Shown here piece by piece: positions 19,809 through 29,648 of a DNA stretch of 64,000 nt (position 1 is the stretch's first letter; the number at the start of each line of letters is the position of its first letter). A model generated the notes under the pieces. It did not search any database and was not told where the DNA came from. It saw nothing but the letters and a program-made list of their open reading frames with translations. A program made the translations under genes and the position numbers. The stretch is from Gammaproteobacteria bacterium. GTDB lineage: Bacteria > Pseudomonadota > Gammaproteobacteria > SURF-13. The DNA lies in the NCBI GenBank assembly GCA_016195665.1, contig JACPZD010000001.1:186001-250000 (forward strand), given 5' to 3'.

Positions 19809-21236
19809 CTAATCACGTCTCCCGGATTTCAGATAACCCGCTACTTCGTCCATGAATATTTGCCCGCGTCCGGCGTAGCCGCTGTACATATCAAAACTGG
19901 CGCAGGCCGGTGACAGCAGTACGGCGTCACCCGGCTGGGCGAGGCGCGCGGCCTGCCTCACCGCGTCTTTCATGCCGGTGGCGCGACTGATGAACGCGCA
20001 GTCCTTGAGCGCAGATTCGATGAGAGATGCATCGCGGCCGATCAGCACCACGGCGCGGGCGTGCGCATACACCGGCGCGCGCAGTACGGTAAAGTCTGCG
20101 TCCTTGCCCTCGCCGCCGGCGATCAGCACGATGCGGCCATCGCCGAGTGTTGCGGCCAAACCTTGCAGGGCCGCGGTGGTCGCACCCACATTAGTGCCCT
20201 TGGAGTCGTTCACCCAACGCACGCCGTTTTGTTCCGCTACCCACTGACTGCGATGCGGCAGACCGGGAAATTCGCGCAGCGTATCGAGCATCGCGGCGAG
20301 CGGTATATCCATAGCGTGGCCCAGGGCGAGGGCGGCCAGGGCGTTAGCAATATTGTAGCTGCCCTGGATACGCACCTCGCGCACTGCGATGAGATGACGC
20401 GCGCCGTGACTGAGCCAGGCTTCGCCACCACGCTCAGTGAGTCCGAAGTCCTCTCCGTGCGGCGCACCCAGCGTAAAACCCAGTTGCCGCCGTCCCGGCT
20501 CAACCATCGCGCTCACCTGCGGGTCGTCGCGGTTGATGACCATCACACCGTGTCCGCGGTAGACGCGCTGCTTGGCGCGCGCGTATTCCGAAAGATCGCC
20601 GTAGCGATCCATGTGGTCGGGGCTGATGTTGAGCACCACGCCGGCCGCGGCATCGAGACTGCGGGTGGTTTCGAGCTGGAAGCTGGAGAGCTCCAGCACA
20701 TAGAGATCGGGCTCTATGTCGTTGAGCAAATCCAGCGCGGGCGTACCGAGGTTGCCGCCCACCCGCACATCGAGACCGGCGCGCGCCGCCATCGCGCCGA
20801 CCAGCGTGGTGACGGTGCTCTTGCCGTTGGCGCCGGTGATGGCGATGACCGGCGCGCGCGCGTAGCGCGCGAACAGCTCGATGTCACCGATCACCGGCGT
20901 GCCGCGCGCCACGGCGGCGGCGACCGCCGGTTCGCGCAGCCACACGCCGGGGCTGATCAGGATCTGTTCGGCGCGCTGCAGGGCCTCGCTGTTGAAACCG
21001 CCCAGTGAGACCGGCACCTCGGGCAATTCCTGCTGCAACTCGTGCAGACCCGGCGGTTGCAAACGGCTGTCGGTGACCAGCACCGGCACCCCGCGCCGCG
21101 CCAGGAAGCGTGCGCTGGAGAGCCCGGTCTTGCCGAGGCCCACAATCACTGTGCGGCCTTCACCCGGAGTGGCGCGACTCCCTGCCTCCAGCGGGAGAGT
21201 GCTTGCAGGCGTAGTTTTGTGCGCCATTCCTATCAT
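19809..21236 (-). CDS. murD: UDP-N-acetylmuramoylalanine--D-glutamate ligase MurD
   Basis: MurD adds D-Glu to UDP-MurNAc-L-Ala. The ATG at 21236 overlaps the mraY stop as ATGA, giving 475 aa. The N-terminal fold shows [20 protein letters not shown], the ATP loop is [15 protein letters not shown], and the C-terminal domain has [17 protein letters not shown] and [19 protein letters not shown]. Length and motifs are standard; it sits between mraY and ftsW in the canonical order. Confidence 0.97.
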   Translation of the reverse strand: MIGMAHKTTPASTLPLEAGSRATPGEGRTVIVGLGKTGLSSARFLARRGVPVLVTDSRLQPPGLHELQQELPEVPVSLGGFNSEALQRAEQILISPGVWLREPAVAAAVARGTPVIGDIELFARYARAPVIAITGANGKSTVTTLVGAMAARAGLDVRVGGNLGTPALDLLNDIEPDLYVLELSSFQLETTRSLDAAAGVVLNISPDHMDRYGDLSEYARAKQRVYRGHGVMVINRDDPQVSAMVEPGRRQLGFTLGAPHGEDFGLTERGGEAWLSHGARHLIAVREVRIQGSYNIANALAALALGHAMDIPLAAMLDTLREFPGLPHRSQWVAEQNGVRWVNDSKGTNVGATTAALQGLAATLGDGRIVLIAGGEGKDADFTVLRAPVYAHARAVVLIGRDASLIESALKDCAFISRATGMKDAVRQAARLAQPGDAVLLSPACASFDMYSGYAGRGQIFMDEVAGYLKSGRRD

Positions 21237-22318
21237 CTCAGCTTCAATGTCGCCAAACCCGTCAACACCAACACCACGGTGATGATCCAAAAGCGCACGA
21301 TCACGCGCGGCTCGGGCCAGCCCTTGAGTTCGAAGTGATGATGCAGCGGCGCCATGCGGAAGATGCGTTTACCGGTGAGCTTGAACGAGGCGACTTGCAG
21401 AATGACCGACAAGGTCTCAATCACAAACACCCCGCCCATGATGAACAGCACCAGTTCCTGGCGCACGATGACGGCGAGCAGACCCAGCGCCGCGCCCAGG
21501 CCAAGCGCCCCGATGTCGCCCATGAAGACCTGCGCGGGATAGGTGTTGAACCACAGAAAGCCCAATCCAGCCCCGACCATCGCACCGCAAAACACCACCA
21601 GTTCGCCCGCACCAGGGATGTAAGGAATGCCGAGATACTTGGAGAAGATTACATGGCCGCTCGAATAGGCGAAGATCCCGAGCGCCGCCGCTACCATCAC
21701 CGTGGGGAGGATGGCGAGCCCGTCCAGGCCGTCGGTGAGATTTACCGCGTTGCTCGTCCCCACAATCACGAAATAGCTGAACAGCACAAAACCCACCGCC
21801 CCCAGCGGCAGCGCGACGTGCTTGAAGAACGGCACGATCAGTTCGGTCTCTGCGGGTAGTTGCGCGGTGGCATAAAGAAAGATCGCCGCGGCGAGACCCG
21901 CAACCGACTGCCAAAGATACTTGGAGCGCGCGGACAAACCCTTGGAGCGCTTGTGCACCAGCTTGAGATAGTCATCCACGCCGCCGATCAGACCGAACAC
22001 CACCGTGATGACCAGCACCAGCCAGACGTGACGGTTATCGAGATTGGCCCACAATAACGTGCTGATGACGATGGAGATCAGAATCAGCGCGCCGCCCATG
22101 GTCGGGGTACCGCTCTTGCTGAGATGACTCTGCGGGCCGTCGTCGCGTACCTGCTGCCCGATCTGGTGCAGACTCAAACGCCGGATCACGGCCGGTCCCA
22201 GCAAGAGCGAGATCGCCAGCGCGGTGAGTGTGCCGAGGATGGCGCGCAGCGTGATGTAACTGAAGACATTGAAGAATGAGTGGCTCTTCGCCAGATATTG
22301 AAAGAGGTAGACGAGCAT
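21233..22318 (-). CDS. mraY: Phospho-MurNAc-pentapeptide translocase MraY
   Basis: MraY attaches the muramyl pentapeptide to undecaprenyl phosphate, making lipid I. It is an integral membrane enzyme of 361 aa with about ten helices. Signatures are [13 protein letters not shown], the catalytic Asp pair in [21 protein letters not shown] and the [15 protein letters not shown] loop near the C-terminus. Its ATG overlaps the murF stop by one base (TGATG). Confidence 0.97.
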   Translation of the reverse strand: MLVYLFQYLAKSHSFFNVFSYITLRAILGTLTALAISLLLGPAVIRRLSLHQIGQQVRDDGPQSHLSKSGTPTMGGALILISIVISTLLWANLDNRHVWLVLVITVVFGLIGGVDDYLKLVHKRSKGLSARSKYLWQSVAGLAAAIFLYATAQLPAETELIVPFFKHVALPLGAVGFVLFSYFVIVGTSNAVNLTDGLDGLAILPTVMVAAALGIFAYSSGHVIFSKYLGIPYIPGAGELVVFCGAMVGAGLGFLWFNTYPAQVFMGDIGALGLGAALGLLAVIVRQELVLFIMGGVFVIETLSVILQVASFKLTGKRIFRMAPLHHHFELKGWPEPRVIVRFWIITVVLVLTGLATLKLR

Positions 22319-23682
22319 CAGGCAGTGGCTCCCGCGAAGCGGCCGAGAGCGGCAACGACTTCTTCCATGTGCGCACTGCGCGAACCCTTGACCAATATCG
22401 TCACTCCGCCGTTCTCGCGCTCAAGCCTCCCGGTCAATGCGGCAATCAATGCGGCGTGGTTCGCAAAATGTTCGGACCCGGCCCCGAATGTTCGCGCCGC
22501 GTGACGGCTCAACTCGCCGGTCGCGTACAGCGCCTCCACGCCCGCGGCGCGCGCCCACTCTCCGGCCTGTTCATGCAGCGCGGCGGCGTCTTCGCCGAGT
22601 TCGCCCATATCGCCCAGCACCAGCCACTTGCGTGTAGCGCACGCAGCCAGCACGTCCAGCGCCGCCTGCAAAGACGCCGGGTTGGCGTTATAGGTGTCGT
22701 CTATCAGTTCCGCGCCTTTGATCCCCGTCGTCCGTTCGAGACGCCCGTGCACCGGCCGCATCGCCTCCAGTCCCTTTTTGATGTCGGACAACGCGGCCCC
22801 TGCCGCCAAGGCCGCGGCAGCGGCGGCCAGCGCGTTCATCACGTTGTGCCGGCCGGGCAGCGACAGCCTCACTTCCGTCGCACCTTCAGGCATCGAGAGT
22901 TGCAGCGCACTGCCGCTGCTCTCCTGTCGCCACTCGGCGCGGACATCGGCCGACGCCTGCAAACCGAAGGTAATCATCCGATGTGCGTCCGCCAACTCGC
23001 GCCACAGCGGCGCATAAACATCATCGCTGTTGATGACCGCAATACCGTCCATGCTCAAACCTTGATAGATCTCGCCCTTGGCGCGCGCTACGCCCTCGAT
23101 GCTGCCGAAACCCTCCAGGTGCGCGGGCCCCGCGTTGGTGATGAGCGCCACGGTAGGGCGGGCGATGCGGGTGAGATAGCTGATCTCGCCGGGGTGATTG
23201 GCGCCCATCTCAATCACCGCGTGGCGGTGTGTGCGCTCCAGGCGCAGCAGGGTCAGCGGCATGCCGATGTCGTTGTTGAGATTGCCTTGCGTCACCAGCA
23301 GCGGACCGCGCTGGCCCAGTATCGCCGCGATCATTTCCTTGACCGTGGTCTTGCCGTTGCTGCCCGTGACCGCCACCAGCGGCATCGTGTGACGCGCCCG
23401 CCAAGCGGCCGCCAACTGGCCCAAACCGGTGCGGGTATCCTGCACGCGCAAGCTCGGCAGCGCCGTCTCGACGGCGCGATCCACCAGCGCCGCCGCCGCG
23501 CCGCGCTGCATGGCCTGATCTAAAAAGGCGTGGCCGTCGAAGTGCGGGCCGTGCAGCGCGACGAATAAATTATCCCGCTCCAAGGCGCGGCTGTCGGTGC
23601 TCACCCCGGCGAACCCCGCATCCCGGCCCACGTGTTTGGCTTCCAATACCCTTGCGGCCTCGGAGAGATGCATGCGGATCAT
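22318..23682 (-). CDS. murF: UDP-MurNAc-tripeptide--D-Ala-D-Ala ligase MurF
   Basis: MurF completes the UDP-MurNAc pentapeptide using the dipeptide from Ddl. The product is 454 aa, with [17 protein letters not shown] in the UDP-binding domain, the ATP loop [15 protein letters not shown] and the central motif [15 protein letters not shown]. The ATG at 23682 overlaps the murE stop as ATGA. No repeat has entered this gene. Confidence 0.97.
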   Translation of the reverse strand: MIRMHLSEAARVLEAKHVGRDAGFAGVSTDSRALERDNLFVALHGPHFDGHAFLDQAMQRGAAAALVDRAVETALPSLRVQDTRTGLGQLAAAWRARHTMPLVAVTGSNGKTTVKEMIAAILGQRGPLLVTQGNLNNDIGMPLTLLRLERTHRHAVIEMGANHPGEISYLTRIARPTVALITNAGPAHLEGFGSIEGVARAKGEIYQGLSMDGIAVINSDDVYAPLWRELADAHRMITFGLQASADVRAEWRQESSGSALQLSMPEGATEVRLSLPGRHNVMNALAAAAAALAAGAALSDIKKGLEAMRPVHGRLERTTGIKGAELIDDTYNANPASLQAALDVLAACATRKWLVLGDMGELGEDAAALHEQAGEWARAAGVEALYATGELSRHAARTFGAGSEHFANHAALIAALTGRLERENGGVTILVKGSRSAHMEEVVAALGRFAGATA

Positions 23683-25375
23683 CTCTCCCTCGCGGGTCGC
23701 TCTTGGGCGTCCTGCCCCCGCGACACTTGGGCGTCCCTGCCCATCGCGAGTAGTTTGGCCGCCTGCTCGCGGTCGCTGAACGGTATCTTCTCGGCGCCGA
23801 TCAGTTGATAATCTTCATGACCCTTTCCTGCGACCAGGATGATGTCGGCGGGTCCGGCGTGACGGATGGCGAAGGCCAGTGCTTCGGCCCGGTCGCGGCG
23901 CACATACACCGCATAGGGATTAACCATGCCCGCCAGGATCTCGGCCACGATGCCGACCGGATCTTCATGACGCGGATTGTCATCGGTAACCACCACAAAA
24001 TCGGCATAGCGTTCCGCGATCGCGCCCATCAAGGGGCGTTTGCCGCGGTCACGCCCGCCGCCGCAGCCGAACACGCACCACACGCGCCTGCCCGTGCTAT
24101 GCTCGCGCACCGCCGCGAGGGCCTGTTGCAACGCGTCAGGGCTGTGGGCATAGTCCACTATCACCGTTGGCTGACCGGGCCGGCCCGCGATGAGCTCCAT
24201 CCGCCCCGGCACCGGGCTTACACGGGAGAGGCGTTGCAGCGCGTCAGCGAGCGGCACACCCATCGTCAACAAGACCGACAGCGCCGCGAGCAGGTTGCTC
24301 GCATTGAAGCGGCCCCGCAGCGCACTCTCGAGGCGGCCGGCGCCCCACGGACTTTCGACATCCAGCGACAGTCCCTGACTGTGCAGGCGGAGATTCAGCC
24401 CGCGCACCTGCGCGATACCCGCAACGTCATACGCCGATAGACCAAACGCCAACGGCTCGACTCCCTTGGGAAGAGTGCTTAGCAACTCGCGGCCGAAGTC
24501 ATCGTCACAGTTGATCACGGCGTGACGCAGACCCGGCATCTGAAACAGCCGGCGCTTCGCCGCGCCATAGGCCGTCATATCGGGGTGATAGTCCAGATGG
24601 TCGCGGCTCAAATTAGTGAACACGGCGATATCGAATTCCACACCGTTCACCCGCCCCTGCTCGAGCCCGTGCGAGGAGACCTCCATCACCACATTCGGCG
24701 CGCCGCGTTCGTGCAATTGCGCAAGCAGGGCCTGCAACGTAACCGCATCAGGAGTGGTATGGCTACCACTCTCCAAGCGACCATACAGCCCGCTCCCCAA
24801 GGTGCCGATGAGGCCGCACAGGCCTTCGGCCGGTGAGGGGTGAGGGGTGAGGGGTGAGGGGCCTTCGGCCGGTGAGGGGTGAGGGGTTCACGCCTCACTG
24901 TCACTCCTGACTCCTCACGCCTCACTGTCACTCCTGACTCCTCACGCCTCACAGTATCTGAAAGCGCCTGCGCCAGAAAATGCGTGACCGAGGTCTTGCC
25001 GTTGGTGCCGGTGACGCCGATGACGGTGAGGTTATGACTGGGGTGGCCGTAAAAGCGCGCGGCGATGTGCCCGATTTTTTGACCGAGGGCGACGATGTCA
25101 TACACCGGCACTGCGTGGTGCGCGGTTGGAGTCGCTGCATTCGATTCCACCGCCACCGCCACTGCGCCTGCGCGCGCGGCATCCTCGATAAATTCCGCGC
25201 CGTGCCGGGCGCCGCCCTGCTGGGCGAGGAACAGATCACCCGGCCGGGTGCGGCGGCTGTCGAGCGACAAGCCGAGTATCTCGCGCTCGTCGGTGGGGCT
25301 CACTGGGGCATAGCCTTCGAGCAGCGTGCTCAGCCGGAGGCCTGTGCCGTACTCGGTGCGTGAGGCGGCCATCAT
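23679..25375 (-). CDS. murE: UDP-MurNAc-dipeptide--meso-DAP ligase MurE, frame broken by a heptamer array
   Basis: MurE adds meso-diaminopimelate to the stem peptide. The ATG at 25375 overlaps the ftsI stop. The first frame encodes the N-terminal domain and the ATP loop GVTGTNGKTSVTHFLA, then runs into repeat-encoded residues (TVRREESGV twice, PLTPHRPKA) and stops at 24686. The rest (IGTLGSGLYGRLESG onward, with DDNPRHEDP, the meso-DAP specificity motif) lies in another frame, open from 24887 to 23679. One more 7-nt unit would rejoin the frames. The C-terminus ([14 protein letters not shown]) comes from another repeat. Either the true copy number differs or a slippage switch exists; a dead murE is unlikely. 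Confidence 0.9.
23695..23747. repeat. GC-rich interspersed repeat at the 3' end of murE
   Basis: GGGTCGCTCTTGGGCGTCC, CTGCCCCCGCGACACTTG and GGCGTCCCTGCCCATCGCG make up the best-conserved member of this family, matching 13693-13744. It encodes the C-terminal tail of MurE just before the murF overlap. Confidence 0.75.
24834..24957. repeat. Heptamer and 27-mer repeat array inside murE
   Basis: TGAGGGG is repeated four times at 24834-24861 and twice at 24873-24886, separated by CCTTCGGCCGG. Two 27-nt units beginning CACGCCTCACTGTCACTCCT follow from 24889 to 24942, plus a partial third. The 27-mer is in frame, whereas each heptamer gained or lost shifts the frame by one. The array stands exactly between the two MurE frame segments. 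Confidence 0.9.
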
Positions 25376-27168
25376 TCGTGCTTACCCATATCCGGGCCTT
25401 CGGCTGGTGAGGGGTGAGGAGTGAGGGGTGAGGAGCTGTTACGCCTCACGCCTAACTCCTCACGCCTCACCGTATTTGATTGAGCGATCTGTAAAGAAGG
25501 GAGATCGTCCGGGCTGACATCGAGCAGCCGCAGGGCGCCGGTCATGACCTTGGCGAACACCGGCGCCGCCACCAGGCCGCCGTAATACTCATCGCCCTGG
25601 GGTTCGTTGATGATCACCGCCATGACCAGCCGCGGCCGCGTGGCCGGGGCCATGCCCGCGAACAGCGACAGGTAACGATTGGCGTCGTAGCCTTCCGCTC
25701 CGATCTTGTGCACCGTGCCGGTCTTGCCTGCCACCCGGTAGCCGGGGATGCGCGCCTGGGTGCCGGTGCCGCCGTCGGCGACTACCCGCTCCATCATCGC
25801 GCGCACCGCGGTTGCGGTCCCGGGTTGCATCACCCGCTTGCCGGGCAGAGGGTTGTCCACACGCAGCAGCGATACCGGCCGCAGCTCGCCGTCGTTGGCC
25901 AATGCGGTATAGGCCTGCGCCAGTTGCAAGGCGGTCACCGACAGGCCGTAGCCGAACGAAAGCGTGGCGCGCTCGATCTCCCCCCATTTCCGCGGCGAGC
26001 TGAGCCGGCCGCTCGCCTCGCCGGGGAAACCGCTGCCGCTGAGCGTCCCCAGACCCACACTCGAGAACATCCGCCACAGCCGCTCCGGGGGGATCGTGAG
26101 AGCGATCTTGCTCGCACCGACGTTGCTGGACTTTTGGATCACGGTGCTGACATCAATCCGGCCGTAGTCGTGCATGTCGCGGATCAGTTTGTGGCCGACC
26201 CTGAAGGCGCCTGGCGCGGTGTCTATCGGGGTATCGGGCCGGTACTGCCCTGTCTCCAGCGCCGCGGCGATGGTGAACGGCTTGATGGTCGAGCCGGGCT
26301 CGAACACATCGGTCAGCGCACGGTTGCGTAGCCGCGCGCCCTGCGTCTCGCCGGGACTGTTGGGGTTGTAGGCGGGCACGTTGACCATGGCGAGCACCTC
26401 GCCGGTCTGCACATCGAGAATCACCGCCGAACCCGATAGCGCGTGATGCTCCAGCACGGCGGATTTGAGTTCCCGGTAAGCGAGATACTGGATGCGCCGG
26501 TCCAGACTCAGTTGTATGTCGCGGCCGGGCTGGGGCGCGCTCAGTTGTTCAACGTCCTGCACGATGCGCCCGAGGCGATCCCGCATGACGCGCTTGCTGC
26601 CGGGCGTACCGCGCAGCCAGGCGTCATAGGCGAGTTCCAGGCCCTCCTGGCCGTTATCCTCGACGCCGGTAAAGCCCACCACGTGAGCCGTCACTTCGCC
26701 GGACGGATAATAGCGCCGGTACTCGCGCTGCAAGGCCACACCCGGCAGCTTCAAGGCCATGACCTGCCCGGCGAGGCCGGGCGTGACGCGGCGTTTGAGA
26801 TAGACAAACTCGCGTTCCATGCGGGCATCCAGAAATTGCGCCAACTCTTTTACAGAGAAATCCAGCAGCTTGGCGAGCCGCGGCCACTCGGCGCGCGCAC
26901 CGGCCAACTCCTGCGGGTTGACCCACACCGAATCCACCGGGGTGCTGATGGCGAGCGGTTCGCCGTTGCGGTCGCTGATCACCCCGCGGTGTACCGGCAG
27001 GCTGACCACACGCAGGTGCCGCGCCTCGCCCTGCACCTGTAGAAATGCCTTATTGAAGACTTGTATATCCACGACGCGCCACATCAACAGCAGCGCAGCG
27101 CCGCCGAGCAGGCAAAGCACCCAAACGCGGCGGCCGGTGTAGACGTGTGTGGGCTTGGGGCGGCTCAT
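25372..27168 (-). CDS. ftsI: Septal peptidoglycan transpeptidase FtsI (PBP3)
   Basis: FtsI crosslinks septal peptidoglycan in the periplasm together with FtsW. The 598-aa product has one N-terminal membrane anchor (VWVLCLLGGAALLLMW), a pedestal domain (HRGVISDRNGEPLA) and the transpeptidase motifs SxxK in EPGSTIKPF, SxN in KSSNVG and KTG in AGKTGTVHK. The last about 30 residues (TVRREELGVRRNSSS to GKHE) are encoded by a heptamer array, giving a foreign tail. The ATG overlaps the ftsL stop (ATGA). Confidence 0.97.
   Translation of the reverse strand: MSRPKPTHVYTGRRVWVLCLLGGAALLLMWRVVDIQVFNKAFLQVQGEARHLRVVSLPVHRGVISDRNGEPLAISTPVDSVWVNPQELAGARAEWPRLAKLLDFSVKELAQFLDARMEREFVYLKRRVTPGLAGQVMALKLPGVALQREYRRYYPSGEVTAHVVGFTGVEDNGQEGLELAYDAWLRGTPGSKRVMRDRLGRIVQDVEQLSAPQPGRDIQLSLDRRIQYLAYRELKSAVLEHHALSGSAVILDVQTGEVLAMVNVPAYNPNSPGETQGARLRNRALTDVFEPGSTIKPFTIAAALETGQYRPDTPIDTAPGAFRVGHKLIRDMHDYGRIDVSTVIQKSSNVGASKIALTIPPERLWRMFSSVGLGTLSGSGFPGEASGRLSSPRKWGEIERATLSFGYGLSVTALQLAQAYTALANDGELRPVSLLRVDNPLPGKRVMQPGTATAVRAMMERVVADGGTGTQARIPGYRVAGKTGTVHKIGAEGYDANRYLSLFAGMAPATRPRLVMAVIINEPQGDEYYGGLVAAPVFAKVMTGALRLLDVSPDDLPSLQIAQSNTVRREELGVRRNSSSPLTPHPSPAEGPDMGKHE
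25394..25478. repeat. Heptamer array in the 3' end of ftsI
   Basis: GGCCTTCGGCTGGTGAGGGG is followed by GTGAGGAGTGAGGGGTGAGG and the complementary CGCCTCACGCCTAACTCC. The layout (linker, GTGAGGG units, then inverted units) is the same as in murE and murB, so these are copies of one element. Confidence 0.8.
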
Positions 27169-27488
27169 GGCTCGCGGCTTCCGTGTGGAATAGCCCCTTC
27201 GGACGGGCTTGAGACAGGCCTGATGATGACGACCGCCTTGGGGTCAGGCGGCCGCATCCCCAGCCGGCCACGGGCCTCGGCATCCACCCGCGCATGCGTC
27301 GCCTGCGTGCTCTGCTCGAGTTGCAACTGGCCCCACTCCACATTCATCGCGTCGCGTTCGGCCTGCAAGGCCTGTAATTCGATAAACAATTTACGATTCT
27401 CATGTTTGGCATACACCACGCCGAGCGCCGAGGCCAGCGTCGCCAGCACCACCAGCGCCAAGCCTGTGTGAGCGGCGCGCAGCTTCAC
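27165..27488 (-). CDS. ftsL: Cell division protein FtsL
   Basis: FtsL is a small bitopic protein that forms the FtsQBL complex activating FtsWI. The product is 107 aa from a GTG at 27488 that overlaps the rsmH stop (GTGA). A single N-terminal membrane segment (GLALVVLATLASALGVVYA) precedes a leucine-zipper-like coiled coil (LFIELQALQAERDAMNVEW). Sequence conservation is low in this family; the assignment rests on topology and position between rsmH and ftsI. Confidence 0.92.
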   Translation of the reverse strand: MKLRAAHTGLALVVLATLASALGVVYAKHENRKLFIELQALQAERDAMNVEWGQLQLEQSTQATHARVDAEARGRLGMRPPDPKAVVIIRPVSSPSEGAIPHGSREP

Positions 27489-28414
27489 GGCAGCCTCTCG
27501 GCGATACGCAGCACGGCGCTGCGCGCGCGCGGATTGGCCTGCACTTCGGCCGACGAGGCGTGGATCGCCTTGCCGATGACGCGCAGCTTCGGGTGGAAGC
27601 GCGCCTGAGTAACGGGAAGGCCGGGAGGAAATTCACCTCCGCGCGCCTCTTTACGCATGAAGCGTTTGACGATCCTGTCCTCCAGCGAGTGAAAGCTGAT
27701 CACCGCGAGCCGCCCGCCGGGGGCTAACGCCTCCACACACTGCGGTAGACAGGCCTCCAGGTCGTCGAGTTCCTGATTGATAAAGATGCGAATCGCCTGG
27801 AAGCTGCGGGTAGCGGGATCTTTGTCCTTCTCCCACGCGGGATGGGCGGCGTGCACGATCTCGGCAAGCTGCTTCGTGGTGCGGATCGGACTTGCCGCGC
27901 GCGCCTGGACAATAGCGCGGGCGATACGTTTTGCATAACGCTCTTCGCCGTAGCCGCGCAACACCTGTACGATCTCTCGTTCCGGGGCCACGCCCAGCCA
28001 GTCGGCGGCGCTCCGTCCCGACTCCGGATCCATGCGCATGTCGAGCGGGCCGTCGTGACTGAAACTAAAACCGCGCTCAGGGTCATCCAGTTGCGGCGAC
28101 GACACGCCCAAATCCAGCAGCACGCCGCTCACCTTCCTCAACCAACCTCGCCTTTCCACCTGCTGTTTGAGCATAGCGAAGCTACCCCGCTCAATCATGA
28201 ATCGTTTATCCGATAAAAACTGCTCCTGTGCCGCCGCAATCGCCTGCGGGTCCTTATCCAGAGCCAGCAGACACCCCTCACTTCCCAGCTTCGCCAAGAT
28301 AGCCAGCGCGTGGCCGCCGCGCCCGAAGGTGCCGTCCACATACAGGCCGCCGGGCTGGATGGCGAGTCCGGCCACCACCTCTTCAACCAGTACCGGACGG
28401 TGTTGCGTTGTCAT
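27485..28414 (-). CDS. rsmH: 16S rRNA m4C1402 methyltransferase RsmH (MraW)
   Basis: RsmH methylates N4 of C1402 in 16S rRNA using S-adenosylmethionine. I take the ATG at 28414 (MTTQHRPVLVEEV), giving 309 aa; the longer frame upstream is only heptamer repeat. SAM-binding YVDGTFGRGGHALAIL, LDLGVSSPQLDDPERGFSF and the C-terminal ISFHSLEDRIVKRF are all present. No good ribosome site lies in front of the ATG, because the repeat array directly precedes it. Confidence 0.96.
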   Translation of the reverse strand: MTTQHRPVLVEEVVAGLAIQPGGLYVDGTFGRGGHALAILAKLGSEGCLLALDKDPQAIAAAQEQFLSDKRFMIERGSFAMLKQQVERRGWLRKVSGVLLDLGVSSPQLDDPERGFSFSHDGPLDMRMDPESGRSAADWLGVAPEREIVQVLRGYGEERYAKRIARAIVQARAASPIRTTKQLAEIVHAAHPAWEKDKDPATRSFQAIRIFINQELDDLEACLPQCVEALAPGGRLAVISFHSLEDRIVKRFMRKEARGGEFPPGLPVTQARFHPKLRVIGKAIHASSAEVQANPRARSAVLRIAERLP

Positions 28415-28423
28415 CGCTGTAAG

Positions 28424-28545
28424 CGTGAGAAGTAAGGAGTGAGGCGTAAGGCGTAAAGCAGATTTCTCCTCACCCCTCACCCCTCACGCCTCACGCCTCA
28501 CTTTTCACCCTTACCCCTCACCCCTTACTCCTCACGCTTCGCTAG
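28424..28545. repeat. Heptamer array between mraZ and rsmH
   Basis: GTGAGAAGTAAGGAGTGAGG at the left, then a run of CTCACCCCTCACCCCTCACG units. The sequence is partly self-complementary. It fills most of the 140-bp gap between mraZ and rsmH and so forms the rsmH leader. Confidence 0.8.
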
Positions 28546-28554
28546 TCCCTGCAT

Positions 28555-29013
28555 CTACAGCGACAACTTCTTCATCGCCTCGGACAACCCTTGGTACTCG
28601 CCGACATCCTCCGCAAGCCAACCATCGCGGCGCGCGTTCCACGTCTCTTCGTCCCAGACCTCGAATTTCTTGCCCTGGCCGATCAACACGACCTGCTTGT
28701 CAATGCGGGCAAATTCACGCAAGGGTGGCGGCGGCAGCAGGCGGCCCTGGCCGTCCAGATCGCATTCGGTGGCGTGACCGATGAGCAGGCGTTGGATGCG
28801 GCGCGAGGCCTTATCGAGACCGGGCAGGGCGTCCAATACACGCTCGATCTCTTCCCATACCGGCAGGGGATAGAGCCACAGGCAGCGTTCCTCCGGATCT
28901 ATGGTGAGGATCAACTGACCGTTACACTGGGTTTGCAGACGCTCGCGATAACGGGTCGGCATGGTCATCCGTCCCTTCGCGTCCAGATTGAGTGTGTTGA
29001 CCCCTCGAAACAC
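28555..29013 (-). CDS. mraZ: Transcriptional regulator MraZ
   Basis: MraZ is the AbrB-fold regulator that represses its own dcw operon. The 152-aa product starts with a GTG at 29013 (FRGVNTLNLDAKGRMTMP) and contains the two tandem MraZ repeats, the second including ATECDLDGQGRLLPPPPLR. The operator and promoter stand directly upstream. It is the first gene of the dcw cluster. Confidence 0.96.
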   Translation of the reverse strand: MFRGVNTLNLDAKGRMTMPTRYRERLQTQCNGQLILTIDPEERCLWLYPLPVWEEIERVLDALPGLDKASRRIQRLLIGHATECDLDGQGRLLPPPPLREFARIDKQVVLIGQGKKFEVWDEETWNARRDGWLAEDVGEYQGLSEAMKKLSL

Positions 29014-29034
29014 AGCGCATTCCCCAGCCCGTTA

Positions 29035-29070
29035 TCCCACTGATTCCCACTACACACCACATTTTCCCAC
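29035..29070 (-). promoter_or_regulatory. MraZ operator, four GTGGGA boxes at 10-bp period
   Basis: On the minus strand GTGGGA occurs at 29065-29070, 29045-29050 and 29035-29040, with an imperfect GTGGTG at 29055-29060. All four are in 10-bp register. Known MraZ operators are direct GTGGG-type repeats spaced one helical turn. The boxes run from the -10 element into the leader, consistent with autorepression. Confidence 0.85.
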
Positions 29071-29098
29071 TATAGGGACGAAAAGTCCTGCTTGTCAA
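29069..29098 (-). promoter_or_regulatory. Sigma-70 promoter of the dcw cluster
   Basis: On the minus strand TTGACA (29093-29098), an 18-nt spacer and TATAGT (29069-29074) make a near-consensus promoter. It lies about 55 bp upstream of mraZ and overlaps the first MraZ box. Transcription should begin near 29062. Confidence 0.8.
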
Positions 29099-29191
29099 GG
29101 AAAAAGCTGGAGCTAGGCGCTAGGGATGAGTGGCTGGGAGCTTGGGTGAAGGGTTGGGCACCAAGGTCAAACGATTTCGCCCCCCGTTGCC

Positions 29192-29281
29192 GATGCCTGG
29201 GCCGCCGAAAATGCGACGGTGACAATAAACACTAAGAACAATTACTCTGACGGCACCGCGGCGTACCATGTCAGCGAATAA
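29192..29281 (+). other. Possible plus-strand coding fragment in a decayed region
   Basis: A 29-codon plus-strand frame (DAWAAENATVTINTKNNYS and on) ends in TAA at 29281. It has protein-like composition but no start. I do not recognise it. It suggests a gene remnant at the edge of the accessory island. Between here and the mraZ promoter nothing else is seen. Confidence 0.25.
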
Positions 29282-29284
29282 CAG

Positions 29285-29490
29285 ATTGCTTGACGTTCAT
29301 GCCGGGCATTTCCTCACGGGTATAACCCAGCATGCGGCAAAATAATATCGTTGGCCTCGACCACTTTGCCGTCCGTATCGAGGATGTGGATGCCGTCGCT
29401 GGCGGTGAGGAGCAACAGCTGACGGCTGGCGCGTTTAAGGGATTCTTTGCCGCGCTCCGAAGCCGTGTGGCCTCCACCAGCCGCTTCCAC
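29285..29490 (-). pseudogene. PAS-domain sensor gene remnant
   Basis: Two minus-strand frames joined by a frameshift give a PAS-like domain: LLLLTASDGIHILDTDGKVV ending in EAND, then FCRMLGYTREEMPGMN in the other frame. These match the usual PAS pattern of a sensor kinase or diguanylate cyclase. No start or output domain is present. The rest of 29490-29648 shows no gene. It is a decayed signalling gene beside the two-component pair. Confidence 0.6.
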
Positions 29491-29648
29491 GCTTGATGTT
29501 GAATGTCCTCAAGATGTATGTAGCGGCTTGTTTCGCAATCCGGTTTAGGAGTGGATTGGTCAATTAAATCGTGCTCTTGGCCGAGGCAGCAAGGTTTAAA
29601 ACAGTGGCGGGGATTTCGTTTCCTTGGAGGGCATAGGCGTGGTTAAAG

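Noticed and set aside
24834-24957. Possible CRISPR array in the heptamer/27-mer repeats
   Set aside because: Units are 7 or 27 nt, directly tandem without unique spacers, and lie inside murE; there are no cas genes in the window.
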